A stretch of 64,000 nt of DNA from Saccharomycopsis phalli (Eukaryota; Ascomycota; Saccharomycetes; Ascoideales; Saccharomycopsidaceae): NCBI GenBank assembly GCA_020342235.1, contig CP073216.1:310001-374000 (forward strand), in the 5' to 3' direction. The notes below the pieces were generated by a model, which ran no database searches, had not been told where the DNA came from, and worked only from the letters and a program-made list of their open reading frames with translations. The translations under genes were made by a program, and so were the position numbers. Every line of letters begins with the position of its first letter. Positions within the stretch are counted from its first letter, which is position 1. Below, piece after piece: positions 29,465 through 40,321 of this stretch.

Positions 29465-30550
29465 TTATAGTTTGTCTATATTGTCAATCAAACCTTGCAA
29501 TGCACCAAGAGCCTTCCCACTTTGGATGCTTTTCTTTGCTAAATCCACTCCTTCCTTCCAGTCCTTTGCAATACCGCAACTGACCGCCAATACCGCACTG
29601 TTCATGAGAATGTAATGTAAGATAGGGTCAGAACTGTCTACCTCATTTGCCAAAACTCGTTTCAAATAGACCGCGTTCTCCTTGGCAGTTCCAGACCGAA
29701 CAGAGTCGAGAGGATGCTCAGGCAAGCCAAAGTCAGCAGGTGAGATGGTTTCTGTCTCAATTTTGTTGGAATCAGGGTTGATGTACCAAATGCGGGTCTT
29801 ACCTATTGGCGATACTTCATCTAAGCCTACCTCACCCCAGACAACTATTGTACTGTATTTGTTCCCATTTGCATGGTCAGGGTGCAATTCTTTAATCGTC
29901 TCTGCATAAATTTCCCCTAACAGCTCAGAGTAAACCCCCAAGACCCTGGAGTTCAATTTTACCGGATTAAGCAACGGCCCAAGAATGTTAAAAATCGTAG
30001 GAATGCCCAACTCCTTTCTGATCGCCGCCACAGTTTTCATTCCCGAGTGGAAGTTGGGTGCAAAGAGAAACATAAATTTACTATGCAAGTTCACAAGCTT
30101 AGACACAGAATCAGAATTGACTTTACTAATATCAATGCCCAAGTTCGTGATCAAGTCACCAGCCCCAGATGTTGACGTCGAGGCTTTGCCCCCATGCTTT
30201 GTGACGATTAAATTTCCATGGTCCATTCCAGCCACTACAATTGCCGAAGAAGTGGATACATTGAACGTATTCTGACCATCACCGCCTGTTCCAACAATAT
30301 CGGTGAATATATAGTCCTTCGAGTAGTCTATATGTGGAATCTCAGAGAACTCTAGTATAGTTTTGACCGCAGTTGAAATATATTTGGGATGATGATGGAG
30401 TCCGCTGCAGGATAATCCAGTAAGAAAAGCAGCAGTCTGAATCTCAGTGGCCTCCTGCTTGAAAATCAATCGTAATGCTTCTGCAAAGTCATTTGTCGAA
30501 AGACTCGGAGGCAGCGTGAGTAAGCCTTTGATGTATGGCGTTAAAGACAT
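29465..30550 (-). CDS. TRP4: Anthranilate phosphoribosyltransferase
   Basis: The 361-residue enzyme transfers phosphoribose from PRPP to anthranilate in tryptophan synthesis. The family marks are DIVGTGGDGQNTFNVSTS (PRPP loop), KHGGKASTSTSGAGDLI, the substrate region FAPNFHSGMK, and GIPTIFNILGPLLNP. The conserved KHGNR is altered to KHGGK here. It is oriented head-to-head with SPC110, 125 bp between ATGs. No perfect Gcn4 site was seen in that gap, which is unusual for a TRP gene. Confidence 0.96.
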   Translation of the reverse strand: MSLTPYIKGLLTLPPSLSTNDFAEALRLIFKQEATEIQTAAFLTGLSCSGLHHHPKYISTAVKTILEFSEIPHIDYSKDYIFTDIVGTGGDGQNTFNVSTSSAIVVAGMDHGNLIVTKHGGKASTSTSGAGDLITNLGIDISKVNSDSVSKLVNLHSKFMFLFAPNFHSGMKTVAAIRKELGIPTIFNILGPLLNPVKLNSRVLGVYSELLGEIYAETIKELHPDHANGNKYSTIVVWGEVGLDEVSPIGKTRIWYINPDSNKIETETISPADFGLPEHPLDSVRSGTAKENAVYLKRVLANEVDSSDPILHYILMNSAVLAVSCGIAKDWKEGVDLAKKSIQSGKALGALQGLIDNIDKL

Positions 30551-30593
30551 TTATTTCTACTCATTTGCTGGAGTGCTGTGACAAAAAGTTCCA

Positions 30594-30608
30594 ACGCGTA
30601 ATCACGTG
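30594..30608. promoter_or_regulatory. MCB and CACGTG in the TRP4/SPC110 promoter
   Basis: ACGCGT at 30594-30599 is followed by CACGTG at 30603-30608. The MCB, about 77 bp before the SPC110 ATG, fits G1/S expression of spindle pole genes. The E-box could serve TRP4. Confidence 0.6.
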
Positions 30609-30633
30609 TCTGAACCTGGACCTGGGCCTGTCT

Positions 30634-30661
30634 TGTTTACTTCACAAATTATTTGTAAACA
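30634..30661. promoter_or_regulatory. Inverted pair of forkhead motifs before SPC110
   Basis: TGTTTAC at 30634-30640 and its complement GTAAACA at 30655-30661 face each other, 14 to 42 bp before the SPC110 ATG. Both fit the Fkh1/Fkh2 consensus RTAAAYA. Confidence 0.5.
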
Positions 30662-30675
30662 AACACAATACATCA

Positions 30676-33321
30676 ATGTCGAATTACAGGGCGTTTTTAG
30701 GTACGCCCTTGGAGAGAAAAAATAAGGCAAGAAATGGGAACGAATATAATTTCACCCCTATTGGCCAGATGGATTCTGATGTTGATTTTTCTGTGCTACA
30801 TTCTGGAAATACGCGCAAGACCAGTTCGCCGGACAGAGAAACAGACGCTGGCCCTGACAATTTCACATCTTCAACGCCAATGGCGTCAGCCCACGGTTCA
30901 GTCAGATACGAAAACTCTGTGGAATTTGATAAGGAAAACCATAGTCCTCCAAATTTGTTAAAAAACTCCTCTAATTCTCTTAAGCAGCAGCAAGATTTCA
31001 TTGATCAGTTAAAGGGAGACAACTATGGATTAAAACTCAAGATTGCGAGTATGAGTAAATACTTAAATGCCAATACCCCCGAAGAGATCCGGAAACTTAT
31101 TACTGAAAATGGGGATTTACGTTTGCAATTATCACAGCTCTCTTCGGTGGTACAAAAGCTTAAAGAGTCACAAAAATCCATGGGTGACCAAACAACCAAA
31201 GTGACTGATTTGGAAAAATTGAATAGTAAACTAGAGCAGGACTATCAGAAACTTGAAACGAAACTTGAACAAATGAAAACAGACGTAGCGAGAGGGCAGT
31301 CACAACTGACAGAGGACTTGGAAGATGTTAAATATCAGTTGAACTTAAAGGAACAACTTCTAGAAGAAAAAAATCAGCAACTTGAAGAGAATCAAATAAC
31401 TAATGAGCAGTTGAAAAGGCAATGTGAAGCATTACAGAGAAGACAGTCTGAAGATTTAAGCGATAATGATAGACTTGAAGAGGCTTTGATAGATAAAAAT
31501 GAGGAAATCAAAAAATTGAACAAGGAAATATATAAATTAACGGATGAAATATATCATTATAAGTTGGCAAGCAACAAAAAAGATCACAAGGCTGAATCAG
31601 TGTCTAATAAAGTTGCCCAAAAAGAACAGGAAATTACAAATCTAAAGGTTAAATTGAAGTCTGTCGAGGGAAATATATCAGTTTCAAATAGAAAATTGGA
31701 AAAGCTTATGAACCAGATTGAGTCTAAAAACAAGACTATTGAAGATTTAAATCACCGATTAAAAGATACCGAGGAGGAGGTTTTATTAAGCAAGAGTGAA
31801 ATTGACAATTTGAATTCACACATTGAGTCTTTGACGAATGAATTACAGTCTAATAATAACAACTATCAGTCGGACAATGAAATATATCGTTTAAGAAAGA
31901 TTGAGAGTGACTTAAGAAGCGACCTTAGTAGGTATAAGTTGCAAATATCCGAATTGACTCGTGCCCTAGAAGAATCACAAGATAATATTAATCAAGACAC
32001 CAGTTTTATCAATAACGTTATTCAGATTGAAAATGAGAGAGATTCGGCTTATGAAGACTTAAAAGTGTATGAGGATCATATATTGGAGTTGGAACACAAA
32101 TTAAATGACGCACTATATGAGATTGAGCGTTTACATAGTCAACAGCGAGTGACTGAGGAAGAATTGTTAACTATGAAGAATGAGAACCAAAAATTTAAAC
32201 ATCAAGCATATAATAATAGTACTAAGGAGCAGTCCCGAGGTGGAATCTTTGGATTCTGGGGAAAGAATGAAGAAGAAACAAGCAAGAGTGAAGTTTCCAA
32301 GTTAAACCAAAAGATCGAGGACCTAAAGAAACAGTTGGATATTGAACGCGAAAGACAAAAAGACACATCGGTGGAATACGAGAAACAAGAAATTAAAAGG
32401 TTATCCAAAGAAAAGAATGACTTGGAAGTCTTGATTAACAATAAGAACACTATATTTGAAAATCAAATTAATGATTATAAAGAGAAAATTGAAGCAATAA
32501 CTGCAGAACTAGCTTTAAAAGAAAAGGCAGAAAGACAACTGAACTTGAATGATTTCAAGGAAAAGCTTGAGCTCGAGAAAAAGAATCTCCTTGTCAATCA
32601 AGAGAAGAGTCTAATGAAATCTGAATTGGAAAATCAAATTTTAAGTTTAACTAAGCAAGTCAATGAGTTAAGTTTGGATAATAAAAATCAAGAAGACTTG
32701 AAAAATGATTTGATGGATAAAGAGAAGCAAATTGGTCTGTTAAAACAAAAGATAACTATACTTGAACAAAGTAAGAATGATTTATATGAAGCAATGAAAG
32801 CCGATCAGAAAGAATTGAAGGTTAAGATTGAAGAGCTTGAGACTGGTGCAGGACCAAAGATTAATACCGTAAAAACTGAATTAGAAATATTGAAGGAGGA
32901 ACATGATTCGATGAAGAACAGTTTAAGTGAAAAAATACGAGAATTGCATCAGAGCAAGAAAGCACTTAGCTCGAAGTTGATTCAATTGAAAAAACAAAAT
33001 AATGAAGATGGTAATATTAAAGTTTTGGAGAGTAAAGTCAGAGAATATCGTCAAAAGTATCACAAAGAGATTTATCTATCACAAGACTTAAAGTTCATGA
33101 ACAATTACATATTGGAAATGATCGAAAATTCCAACAATGAAGTCAAAAAGGATATTGATAAATTGGCTAGTATTGGAATATATCCGGACTATAAAAAGAT
33201 AAACCGAAAAAGGTTAACTTTTAAGGTTGTTGCCCTTGCGGTCCTTTCAGGTATAAGGCTTAAGAATCGATTTGAGAAAAGTAAAAGAAGAGCGCATTTA
33301 CTTTTAAAAAAACCCTGGTAG
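30676..33321 (+). CDS. SPC110: Spindle pole body protein Spc110
   Basis: The 881-residue protein is almost all coiled coil. Near residue 107 the motif FIDQLKGDNYGLKLKI is the CM1 motif that recruits gamma-tubulin complexes. The N-terminus has several SP/TP sites (GTPLER, FTPIG, SSPD, STPM), expected targets of Cdk and Mps1. The C-terminal 90 residues (DLKFMNNYILEMIE, then INRKRLTFKVVALAVL and basic helices) match the Spc110/PACT calmodulin-binding anchor in the central plaque. The frame is open before the first ATG, but 30676 gives the family start. MCB and forkhead sites precede it. Confidence 0.93.
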   Translation: MSNYRAFLGTPLERKNKARNGNEYNFTPIGQMDSDVDFSVLHSGNTRKTSSPDRETDAGPDNFTSSTPMASAHGSVRYENSVEFDKENHSPPNLLKNSSNSLKQQQDFIDQLKGDNYGLKLKIASMSKYLNANTPEEIRKLITENGDLRLQLSQLSSVVQKLKESQKSMGDQTTKVTDLEKLNSKLEQDYQKLETKLEQMKTDVARGQSQLTEDLEDVKYQLNLKEQLLEEKNQQLEENQITNEQLKRQCEALQRRQSEDLSDNDRLEEALIDKNEEIKKLNKEIYKLTDEIYHYKLASNKKDHKAESVSNKVAQKEQEITNLKVKLKSVEGNISVSNRKLEKLMNQIESKNKTIEDLNHRLKDTEEEVLLSKSEIDNLNSHIESLTNELQSNNNNYQSDNEIYRLRKIESDLRSDLSRYKLQISELTRALEESQDNINQDTSFINNVIQIENERDSAYEDLKVYEDHILELEHKLNDALYEIERLHSQQRVTEEELLTMKNENQKFKHQAYNNSTKEQSRGGIFGFWGKNEEETSKSEVSKLNQKIEDLKKQLDIERERQKDTSVEYEKQEIKRLSKEKNDLEVLINNKNTIFENQINDYKEKIEAITAELALKEKAERQLNLNDFKEKLELEKKNLLVNQEKSLMKSELENQILSLTKQVNELSLDNKNQEDLKNDLMDKEKQIGLLKQKITILEQSKNDLYEAMKADQKELKVKIEELETGAGPKINTVKTELEILKEEHDSMKNSLSEKIRELHQSKKALSSKLIQLKKQNNEDGNIKVLESKVREYRQKYHKEIYLSQDLKFMNNYILEMIENSNNEVKKDIDKLASIGIYPDYKKINRKRLTFKVVALAVLSGIRLKNRFEKSKRRAHLLLKKPW

Positions 33322-33465
33322 TCTATAGGATGCTATCAAGGGTTTGTAATGTTGGCGCACTGTATATTATAGATGATTGTATTTACCAATAAATTCTGGA
33401 CTGAGGACAACGAAATAGAATGACTTTTAATCGTAAATTGACATTTCCCAACGCATTACTTAGTC

Positions 33466-33909
33466 TTATGCTTTAAAATACTGCTCCAACTCTTTTATTC
33501 TCGGCACAAACTCTGATATGATTATATTGATCTGCTTCATTTTATTAAAATCATTGTTTATACCATCGAGGACTTTGCTGATTTCATAATAGTGTCTAAT
33601 CAATTTGTCAATCTCTAGTATGGTCAATTCTGCATTCTCCTTTAATCTGGAGGTGGAAGTCTCTGCCTTTTCACTGAGGTTTTTTATGCGGTCATTAATT
33701 TTATACATTAGGTAATCAAAGTTAACAGTAAGCTCTTTGATATTTAAAGGATCATCTTTCGCGTCTGGGATCTTTGGTGATGCAGATGCAATAACAGGAT
33801 CGGGTACGGCAATGTTCTCCTCTGAGTGGGTAATCTCTATGGGACTCCGTTCAAATGTTCTGTGAGATGTTATAGTGGACTGAGAAATAGACACAGAATC
33901 ATCATCCAT
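33466..33909 (-). CDS. CNL1: BLOC-1 subunit Cnl1
   Basis: The 147-residue protein has a Ser-rich N-terminus and a helical C-terminal 90 residues. DDPLNIKELTVNFDYLMYKINDRI is very close to [20 protein letters not shown] of S. cerevisiae Cnl1. The rest is coiled coil. Cnl1 is part of the endosomal BLOC-1 complex that regulates Rab5/Vps21. It converges on SPC110 and diverges from GGA2 (117 bp), another endosome/Golgi traffic gene. Confidence 0.9.
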   Translation of the reverse strand: MDDDSVSISQSTITSHRTFERSPIEITHSEENIAVPDPVIASASPKIPDAKDDPLNIKELTVNFDYLMYKINDRIKNLSEKAETSTSRLKENAELTILEIDKLIRHYYEISKVLDGINNDFNKMKQINIIISEFVPRIKELEQYFKA

Positions 33910-34026
33910 CGTTTACAAGATATTGGCTGCCAGAGCCCATTTAGGTAATTTTAATTTAGCCGGGTAGCCTCCATGCGATTGCCCCTATGTTGACGGTTCA
34001 AATAACATACACGTCTTGCTTTGAAG

Positions 34027-35649
34027 ATGTCAGCATTTGACAGTGGACCAAGCAAGTTGGTACGACGTATATATAGATCATGTCGTTCCAACGACCCAGA
34101 CATTGGGCTTAACTTTGAAATTGCTGATTTAGTCAACGAGAAGCAAGGTAGTGCTCCTAGGGAGGCGGCATTTACGGTGGTGAAGTTCATCAATGATAAA
34201 GATCCATTTGTATGCATAAATGCCTTGACCTTGCTCGATTGTTTAGTCAAGAACTGTGGCTATCCATTTCACTTGCAGATCTCGAGAAAAGACTTTTTGA
34301 ACGAGTTGGTCAAACGGTTCCCGGAGAAGCCTCCACACAAGTACAACAAGGTGCAACACTTGATATTGACTCAAATCGAGGAATGGAACGAGACAATATG
34401 TAAAAATTCGCGCCACAAGAAGGACTTGGGCTTTATTAGAGATATGCATCGGTTACTCTCTTACAAGGGATACATATTTCCTGAGATTGACAAGTCTGAC
34501 ATTGCAGTGTTGAATCCTTCTGACAATATAAAGTCTGTCGAGGATATCCAGAAGGAAGAAAGGTTGGCACAGTCGGCCAAGTTGCAGGAATTAGTTAGAA
34601 GAGGAAGACCAGAGGATTTGAGGGAAGCCAATAAATTAATGAAGATTATGAGTGGTTTTCATGAGGATGAACAGTTGAACAAATTAACCAAACAACGAGT
34701 CGCTGAAGATATTAACAAAATTAAAGGAAAAGTTGAGGTGTTTTCTGATATGGTTAACAGCTTTAGTGAAGATAGTGATAAGGAAACACATGCTACCTTG
34801 GACGAGTTGTACTCGTCTTTGAAAGTTGCTCAGCCGACAATTGAAAAATTAACTCTGGAAGAACATGATGAAGATTCCATCGCAGAATTATTAAAACTCA
34901 ATGACACTATCAATATGTTGGTTGAAAAGTATTCATTACTAAAGAAGAATGACTTGTCAGGTGCCTCAAAGATTAATGTCAACAGCTCCGGTGGAATGAA
35001 TTTGATTGATTTTGACGATGACCCTGTACCTTCGCAAAGTGGATCACAGCCTAAGCAGTCAGATAACGTTATTGATTTGTTAAGTGACTTGGATCTTACT
35101 GGCAAGAGTACCCCGCTGTACGGAGGGATTGCATTGAGTAGTACACCTACCCCTACTCCTCCTCCTCCACAGGGTAGTGCTTTTGAGTCCTTGAACCAAT
35201 TACAAAATTTGGATATACTTAGCACTAATCCATTGAACCAAGGGGATCCAGTGCAGCAGAACCATGCATTATCAATCCAACAAAACATTGGTCCTTCTAC
35301 ACTGCCTTCAAGTAGCGAAGTCACTGTTAGCACTTCTTCCTACTTAAAATTGGCCTATACATTGAACAAAAAGTCTTCTAATGAAGTCGAACTTCTTTGG
35401 CTGTTTTCCAATTTATCTTTGAGCAATATTTCAAATCTTACATTCTTGGTGGCAGTTCCAAAAAATATAAAATTGGAGTTGAGCCCTCAGTCAAATGATT
35501 TCCTCTTGAGTATGGCCACAAATGGAATAAGCCAATCAGCTAAAATTACAGGCGACATTGCTTCTACAATTAAATTAAAATGGAAATGTTCGTTCAATGT
35601 TGATTCTTCAGCTAAAGAAGAAACTGGAATTCATACGGTTAATTTATAG
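34027..35649 (+). CDS. GGA2: GGA-family clathrin adaptor
   Basis: The 540-residue protein has a VHS domain (1-150; SKLVRRIYRSCRSNDPDIG, LTLLDCLVKNCGYPFHLQI), a GAT domain (about 180-300) that binds Arf and ubiquitin, a linker with clathrin-box-like acidic motifs (LIDFDDDP, LLSDLDLTG) and Pro-rich parts, and a GAE ear (about 420-540). GGAs carry cargo from the trans-Golgi to endosomes. Whether it matches Gga1 or Gga2 is not decidable; CUG-clade yeasts usually keep one. The ATG at 34027 follows a non-ATG open stretch. Confidence 0.93.
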   Translation: MSAFDSGPSKLVRRIYRSCRSNDPDIGLNFEIADLVNEKQGSAPREAAFTVVKFINDKDPFVCINALTLLDCLVKNCGYPFHLQISRKDFLNELVKRFPEKPPHKYNKVQHLILTQIEEWNETICKNSRHKKDLGFIRDMHRLLSYKGYIFPEIDKSDIAVLNPSDNIKSVEDIQKEERLAQSAKLQELVRRGRPEDLREANKLMKIMSGFHEDEQLNKLTKQRVAEDINKIKGKVEVFSDMVNSFSEDSDKETHATLDELYSSLKVAQPTIEKLTLEEHDEDSIAELLKLNDTINMLVEKYSLLKKNDLSGASKINVNSSGGMNLIDFDDDPVPSQSGSQPKQSDNVIDLLSDLDLTGKSTPLYGGIALSSTPTPTPPPPQGSAFESLNQLQNLDILSTNPLNQGDPVQQNHALSIQQNIGPSTLPSSSEVTVSTSSYLKLAYTLNKKSSNEVELLWLFSNLSLSNISNLTFLVAVPKNIKLELSPQSNDFLLSMATNGISQSAKITGDIASTIKLKWKCSFNVDSSAKEETGIHTVNL

Positions 35650-35692
35650 TCACCGGTTAATAAATAGTCACATAATTAATTGACTTTCCTGC

Positions 35693-38600
35693 TCATTTCT
35701 TAGTCTTCTTTTTTGGTGTGTCCTCTTTTGGCTTTCGTTCCCTCTTCCGCTTCAAAGCATTTGGCCCTTCAAACTCTCGCGTCAATGCTAGTAGCAACGT
35801 GCTGCACCTTCTGCCAAGTTCCTGTGACGTCCTGCTTAAAAAGAACCAATCAAACTTAAACAAATCGGACTCTCGTATACTGGACTTGATTTTGTCATAT
35901 AAATTGTCAGCGAATAGTCCATACTTGTTTGCCATGACTAATATGTATCGGTCTTCTAACTCCGTGTATATTCTCTTAGAGTTATTTGGTGGATACTGAA
36001 TCTCCAATTGCTGTAATGGCGCATCATAGAAACCAATCTTCTTGCTTAGTAAATCTTTCTGAAGATTGATCTTTTGAAACTTCTTTTCTCCAGTATCTAT
36101 TTGCGCAATGTACTTGTTGTATCCATCAATCTTAGTATAATTCTTCCAAAAAGCTTTAGAGTACTGTTCTACCTCTGACTTTGTCTTTTTGACATCTTTA
36201 GCTATCAACTTGAAATTCTGCCGACCATATCGTCCATTTGCATGAATAAAATTTGTAAAATCACGTCTAGACCAATTACCATATGCCTCATTTATGAACT
36301 TTTGTTTTGCCTCTTCCTCATCAGGGGATAAGGGCTCAGCCTTATCAATTTTAGCTTGCTCTTCTCGCCGTCTTAATTCACGATCGCGTCTTTGCGCTTT
36401 AGTAGTAGGAACTGCTTCTTCATCACTGTCCCCTAAATACTCGTCCATATCAGATGAGTCTGATTCTGCATTATCAGAAGCTTCGCCAGATGCTTCTTTA
36501 GACTCACCCATGGGAATTTCTGATAATAGCACCTTGTAGTTAATTATTCGCTTGTAATGTAATAATTCCTTGTCTAACAAAGGAGCCAATTCCTCAGAAT
36601 AAAACTGATGGTCTTGCATATTTATTGTCTTTGGGGGCTTAGGAAGCTTTCCAGGGTTCAACTTGTTTTGCTGAAGTACATCTTTGTAGTAGCCGTCAAT
36701 ACTGTAAGTTTGCTCCTTACGTTCTCTCTTTGAAGGATTTATCCAGAAGTTCCCATTTCGTTCTGAGTCCCGTTTCATAAAGTTTTGACCATTCCACTCA
36801 TACGCACTTGAGTCTGATGTGAACTTTTGCAAATCGTCCAAACCCAACTTATTGAACTTATCATTTAACTTCAGAGTCTTGGCCTCCGATTTGGACAAGA
36901 TAGATTCAATATCTTCATTCTCATCATAGGTGGACTTGTTGGTCTTAAACACCTTCTGGGCCCCGTGCTGAATCATAGATAATAAGTCTTCTTTAGTGTC
37001 TCCCTGTTGGGATTGGTTATTCTGTACCCTTCCCTGTTGAATGACTAACTGATCAAGACGCAATTTCTGTGCAGCTCTTTCTATAACCTTTTCTTCAATG
37101 GCATCTTCTGTGACAAACCTGAACACCTCCACTTGTTTCTTCTGGCCGATTCTATGGGCTCGGTCCATTGCCTGCAAATCTGCCTGTGGGTTCCAGTCAC
37201 TGTCAAATAATATCACTATGTTGGCAGTAGTAAGGTTGATTCCCAATCCACCAGCCCTGGTAGTCAATAAAAAGATAAACTTATCTGAATCAGGCTTGTT
37301 GTAGTCATCAATGGCATTTATACGGTCTTCATGGGACGTTGACCCGTCTATTCGGCAATATTCGTAGTCTCTTAAGTAGCAATAGTCCTCGAGGATGTCT
37401 AATAAACGACTCATTTGACTAAATATTAAAACTCTTGATCCATTTTCTTTGAACTTTTTCAAAAGTTTGTCTAATATTCGCAATTTACCAGAATTATCCA
37501 CAAGATGTTCGTCTGTCGTAAACGGGGGTCCAGGTTCGGCTCCTTCAAACAAATAAGGATGATTGCAGCACTTTCGCAATTGCATCACAATATTTAATAA
37601 TCGCGTCTTTCCTTCTCTTTTTCCCACTGCCCCATTTACGGCGTCGATATCCTTTTCAAGTAATCGCTTATACCACTGCACTTGCATCTCCGACATTCCA
37701 ACATACAAGTTTACCTCCTTCTTGGGTAGCAATGATTTCTCCACGTCAGCCTTTACTCTTCGAAGCAAAAAAGGATTGAGAATACTGTGTAACTTATCAA
37801 TCATCTTAGCATCCTCCTCATCTTTCTTGGCCTTGTCATCATCCTCACTGTCATCATTAGCAAACCACTGATCAAATACTTCTGAGTCACCAAATACGTC
37901 TGGCAATAAAAAATTTAACAATGCCCAAAGTTCGTGGAGGTTGTTTTGCAAAGGAGTACCAGTGATCAACAACCGGTACTTGGAGTAGAACAAACGAATG
38001 ATTTGAGATAGGGAGCTTTCTTCATTTTTAATACGATGAGCCTCATCGACTATTATATAGTTCCATCTAATTTTCTTCAAGGATGCCTTCTCCCTAATTA
38101 CTGTCTCGAAGCTTGTCACCAATGTGTCAAATTGGCACGTGAGCAATTGATTCTGAATAATGTCCTGCCTCTCCTGTTTGTTACCTTGTAGAACAAGAAC
38201 TTCGACCTCTGGAGTCCACTTGGCAAACTCCCGTTTCCAGTTATCCAACGTTGACTTAGGCACAATCACAATATTTGGCCCGGCGATGCCCTTAACATAT
38301 CTCAAATATCCTAAGAAGGAAATGGTTTGCAATGTCTTGCCCAAGCCCATTTCGTCCGCCAAAATCCCGGAAATGCAGTTTTCGTGTAGTGATATTAACC
38401 AATTTAGTCCTTGTATCTGATAATCTCGCAACTTCCCCTCGATAAACAGCGGCGATTCCGTAACGAGCGTATCCTGTGCCTCTATTTCCTGCTCATCGTA
38501 TAATAACTCTAAATCCTCTTCCTTCTCTGTCTTCCGGCGACGTGAGTTAGACTTTTTGTTCTTCTTGGTTTTTTTGTTCAACCCTATAGAATTTTCATAT

Positions 38601-38940
38601 TCTGTAATGACTTTCTTCAATTGTGAGTCCTTGCTGATTTTTGTATCAATAAATTCACGAAAAAGGTTGGTTAAGGAAAGTAAATATTTATATCTTTTAA
38701 TGGTGTCATTTCGGTCCTAGTATGGTTAGTATACCTCTAGCGTGTATAATTTCGTCCAACTCACTTTTAGCTTTTCTAATTTTGGTTCCTTATCTAATAT
38801 ATACAATGCTTCCTTGGAAATCTCTGGTTTGGTCTATATGTGTTAGTATTTATGGAAAACTGACTATAAATCAATAATAGCCATGATAATAATTGCCAAC
38901 GAACCTTGAAACGACTTTGACGTTGAATTTCACTCACCAT
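35693..38940 (-). CDS. ISW2: ISWI chromatin-remodelling ATPase Isw2 (spliced)
   Basis: Exons run 38940-38938 (ATG only), 38833-38765 and 38716-35693, giving 1031 residues. Splicing rebuilds the N-terminal run [38 protein letters not shown], which parallels Isw2. The rest has HRKTEKEED-like [10 protein letters not shown], the Snf2 ATPase ([38 protein letters not shown]), and the HAND-SANT-SLIDE end ([32 protein letters not shown]). It slides nucleosomes to repress genes. An alternative first exon 38940-38905 (donor GTTCGT) would add 11 residues. A CTG at 38447-38449 sits where Isw2 has Ser (SPSF). Confidence 0.95.
38717..38764 (-). other. ISW2 second intron, 48 nt
   Basis: The donor is GTGAGT, the branch TACTAAC, and the acceptor ACTAG. 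It joins KLK to DRNDT, matching the family alignment. Confidence 0.92.
38834..38937 (-). other. ISW2 first intron, 104 nt
   Basis: The donor GTGAGT directly follows the ATG; the branch is TACTAAC and the acceptor TATAG. A weaker donor GTTCGT at 38904-38899 would give a 71-nt intron in the same phase. Confidence 0.75.
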
Positions 38941-39110
38941 TCTTAGATATTTTTAAAATCGGAAAAAGAAATCAACAGGAAAAGTGGAATTTTTTGCTTA
39001 ATGCAAATGTTATATAAGTGACGCGGACCCAATGCATCATGTACGTTATTATACAGGTATCGGCATTGTAAATATTGTTGTCCAAGAATGTGTATTGGCT
39101 AATAATTAAT

Positions 39111-40070
39111 CTACTCAATTTCAGCTAAATATTTTTCTGCGTCCAACGCTGCCATACAGCCAGACCCTGCACTTGTGATGGCTTGTCTATATTTCTTGTC
39201 TTGCACATCACCAGCAGCAAAAATCCCTGGAATAGAAGTGTTGGCAGTACCTGGCTGAGTCTTGATATATCCCTGTTCATCGGTTTCAAGCTGGCCCTCA
39301 AAGACTTTGGTGGCTGGAGTGTGGCCAATGGCGTAGAAAAGACCATTAACAGGTAAATCCTTTTCTTCGTTGGTCTTTACGTTCTTAATTCTCAATGATT
39401 GCAATAAGCTACCATCACCCTTGGCCTCCAAAGGCACGGTGTCAAACAAAATCTCTAATTTATCATTGTTCATGGCTCTTTTCTGCATAATGGTAGATGC
39501 TCTTAAGTGGTCCTTTCTAACAATCATGTAGACCTTGGACCCATACTTGGTCAAGAAGAGCGCCTCCTCACAAGCAGAGTCACCACCACCAATAACGGCG
39601 AGTGGGTTGTTTCTGAAGATTGGAACAGCACCATCGCAAACGGCACAGGCACTGATTCCTTGTTGCCAGTACTTCTCTTCACCAGGCAATCCCAATCTCT
39701 TAGCACTGGCACCAGTGGCAATAATGACAGTGTCGGTGGTGATTGGAGCTTCGTCTTCATTCCATTCGGTCCACAACTTGAAAGGCTTGGAGCTGAAGTC
39801 CACCTTGGAGATGGTCTCTGTGATTATTTCACAACCAAACTTCTCAGATTGTTTTCGCATCTCGTCCATCAATTCTGACCCGCCAATACCATTTGGGAAT
39901 CCTGGGAAGTTCTCAATATCTGTGGTAGTGGTCAACTGTCCTCCAGCAGCGATACCATTGGCCAACATACCTTCATATAATGTGGTCTTAATTTCAGCTC
40001 TGGTGAGATAAATGGCAGCAGTATGGGCAGCTGGACCTGAACCGATAATAGTAGCTTGATGATGAACCAT
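39111..40070 (-). CDS. TRR1: Thioredoxin reductase
   Basis: The 319-residue flavoenzyme is the low-molecular-weight type. It has the FAD motif [12 protein letters not shown], the redox pair in ACAVCDGA, the NADPH motif [12 protein letters not shown], and the C-terminal [22 protein letters not shown]. It uses NADPH to reduce thioredoxin in cytosol and, with alternative starts, sometimes in mitochondria. The frame is open for 23 codons upstream without an ATG, and that stretch looks presequence-like ([19 protein letters not shown]), so near-cognate initiation for a mitochondrial form is conceivable but unproven. Confidence 0.97.
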   Translation of the reverse strand: MVHHQATIIGSGPAAHTAAIYLTRAEIKTTLYEGMLANGIAAGGQLTTTTDIENFPGFPNGIGGSELMDEMRKQSEKFGCEIITETISKVDFSSKPFKLWTEWNEDEAPITTDTVIIATGASAKRLGLPGEEKYWQQGISACAVCDGAVPIFRNNPLAVIGGGDSACEEALFLTKYGSKVYMIVRKDHLRASTIMQKRAMNNDKLEILFDTVPLEAKGDGSLLQSLRIKNVKTNEEKDLPVNGLFYAIGHTPATKVFEGQLETDEQGYIKTQPGTANTSIPGIFAAGDVQDKKYRQAITSAGSGCMAALDAEKYLAEIE

Positions 40071-40321
40071 TTTTCTATTGATTATTGTGTATTTATTAGG
40101 ATTGAAGGAATATTTAATTGCTCGGAATATCGTAGACACTGTTCAAGCGCTTTTGCCTTTTGAAAACTTGGACGAAAATCACACTTTTTATGTACGACGC
40201 CAAATGCCGGGTTTTGTAAGCACCATGGGCTAGATTGAGGAAGTGAATCAAGTTACCCTACGTATTCCAGCCGAGACTCTGCCATCTGTTCTACATATTA
40301 TTAATATTTGGAGAGATTGTT

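Noticed and set aside
39535-40011. 158-codon frame antisense to TRR1
   Set aside because: It follows from codon bias in TRR1; no independent support.
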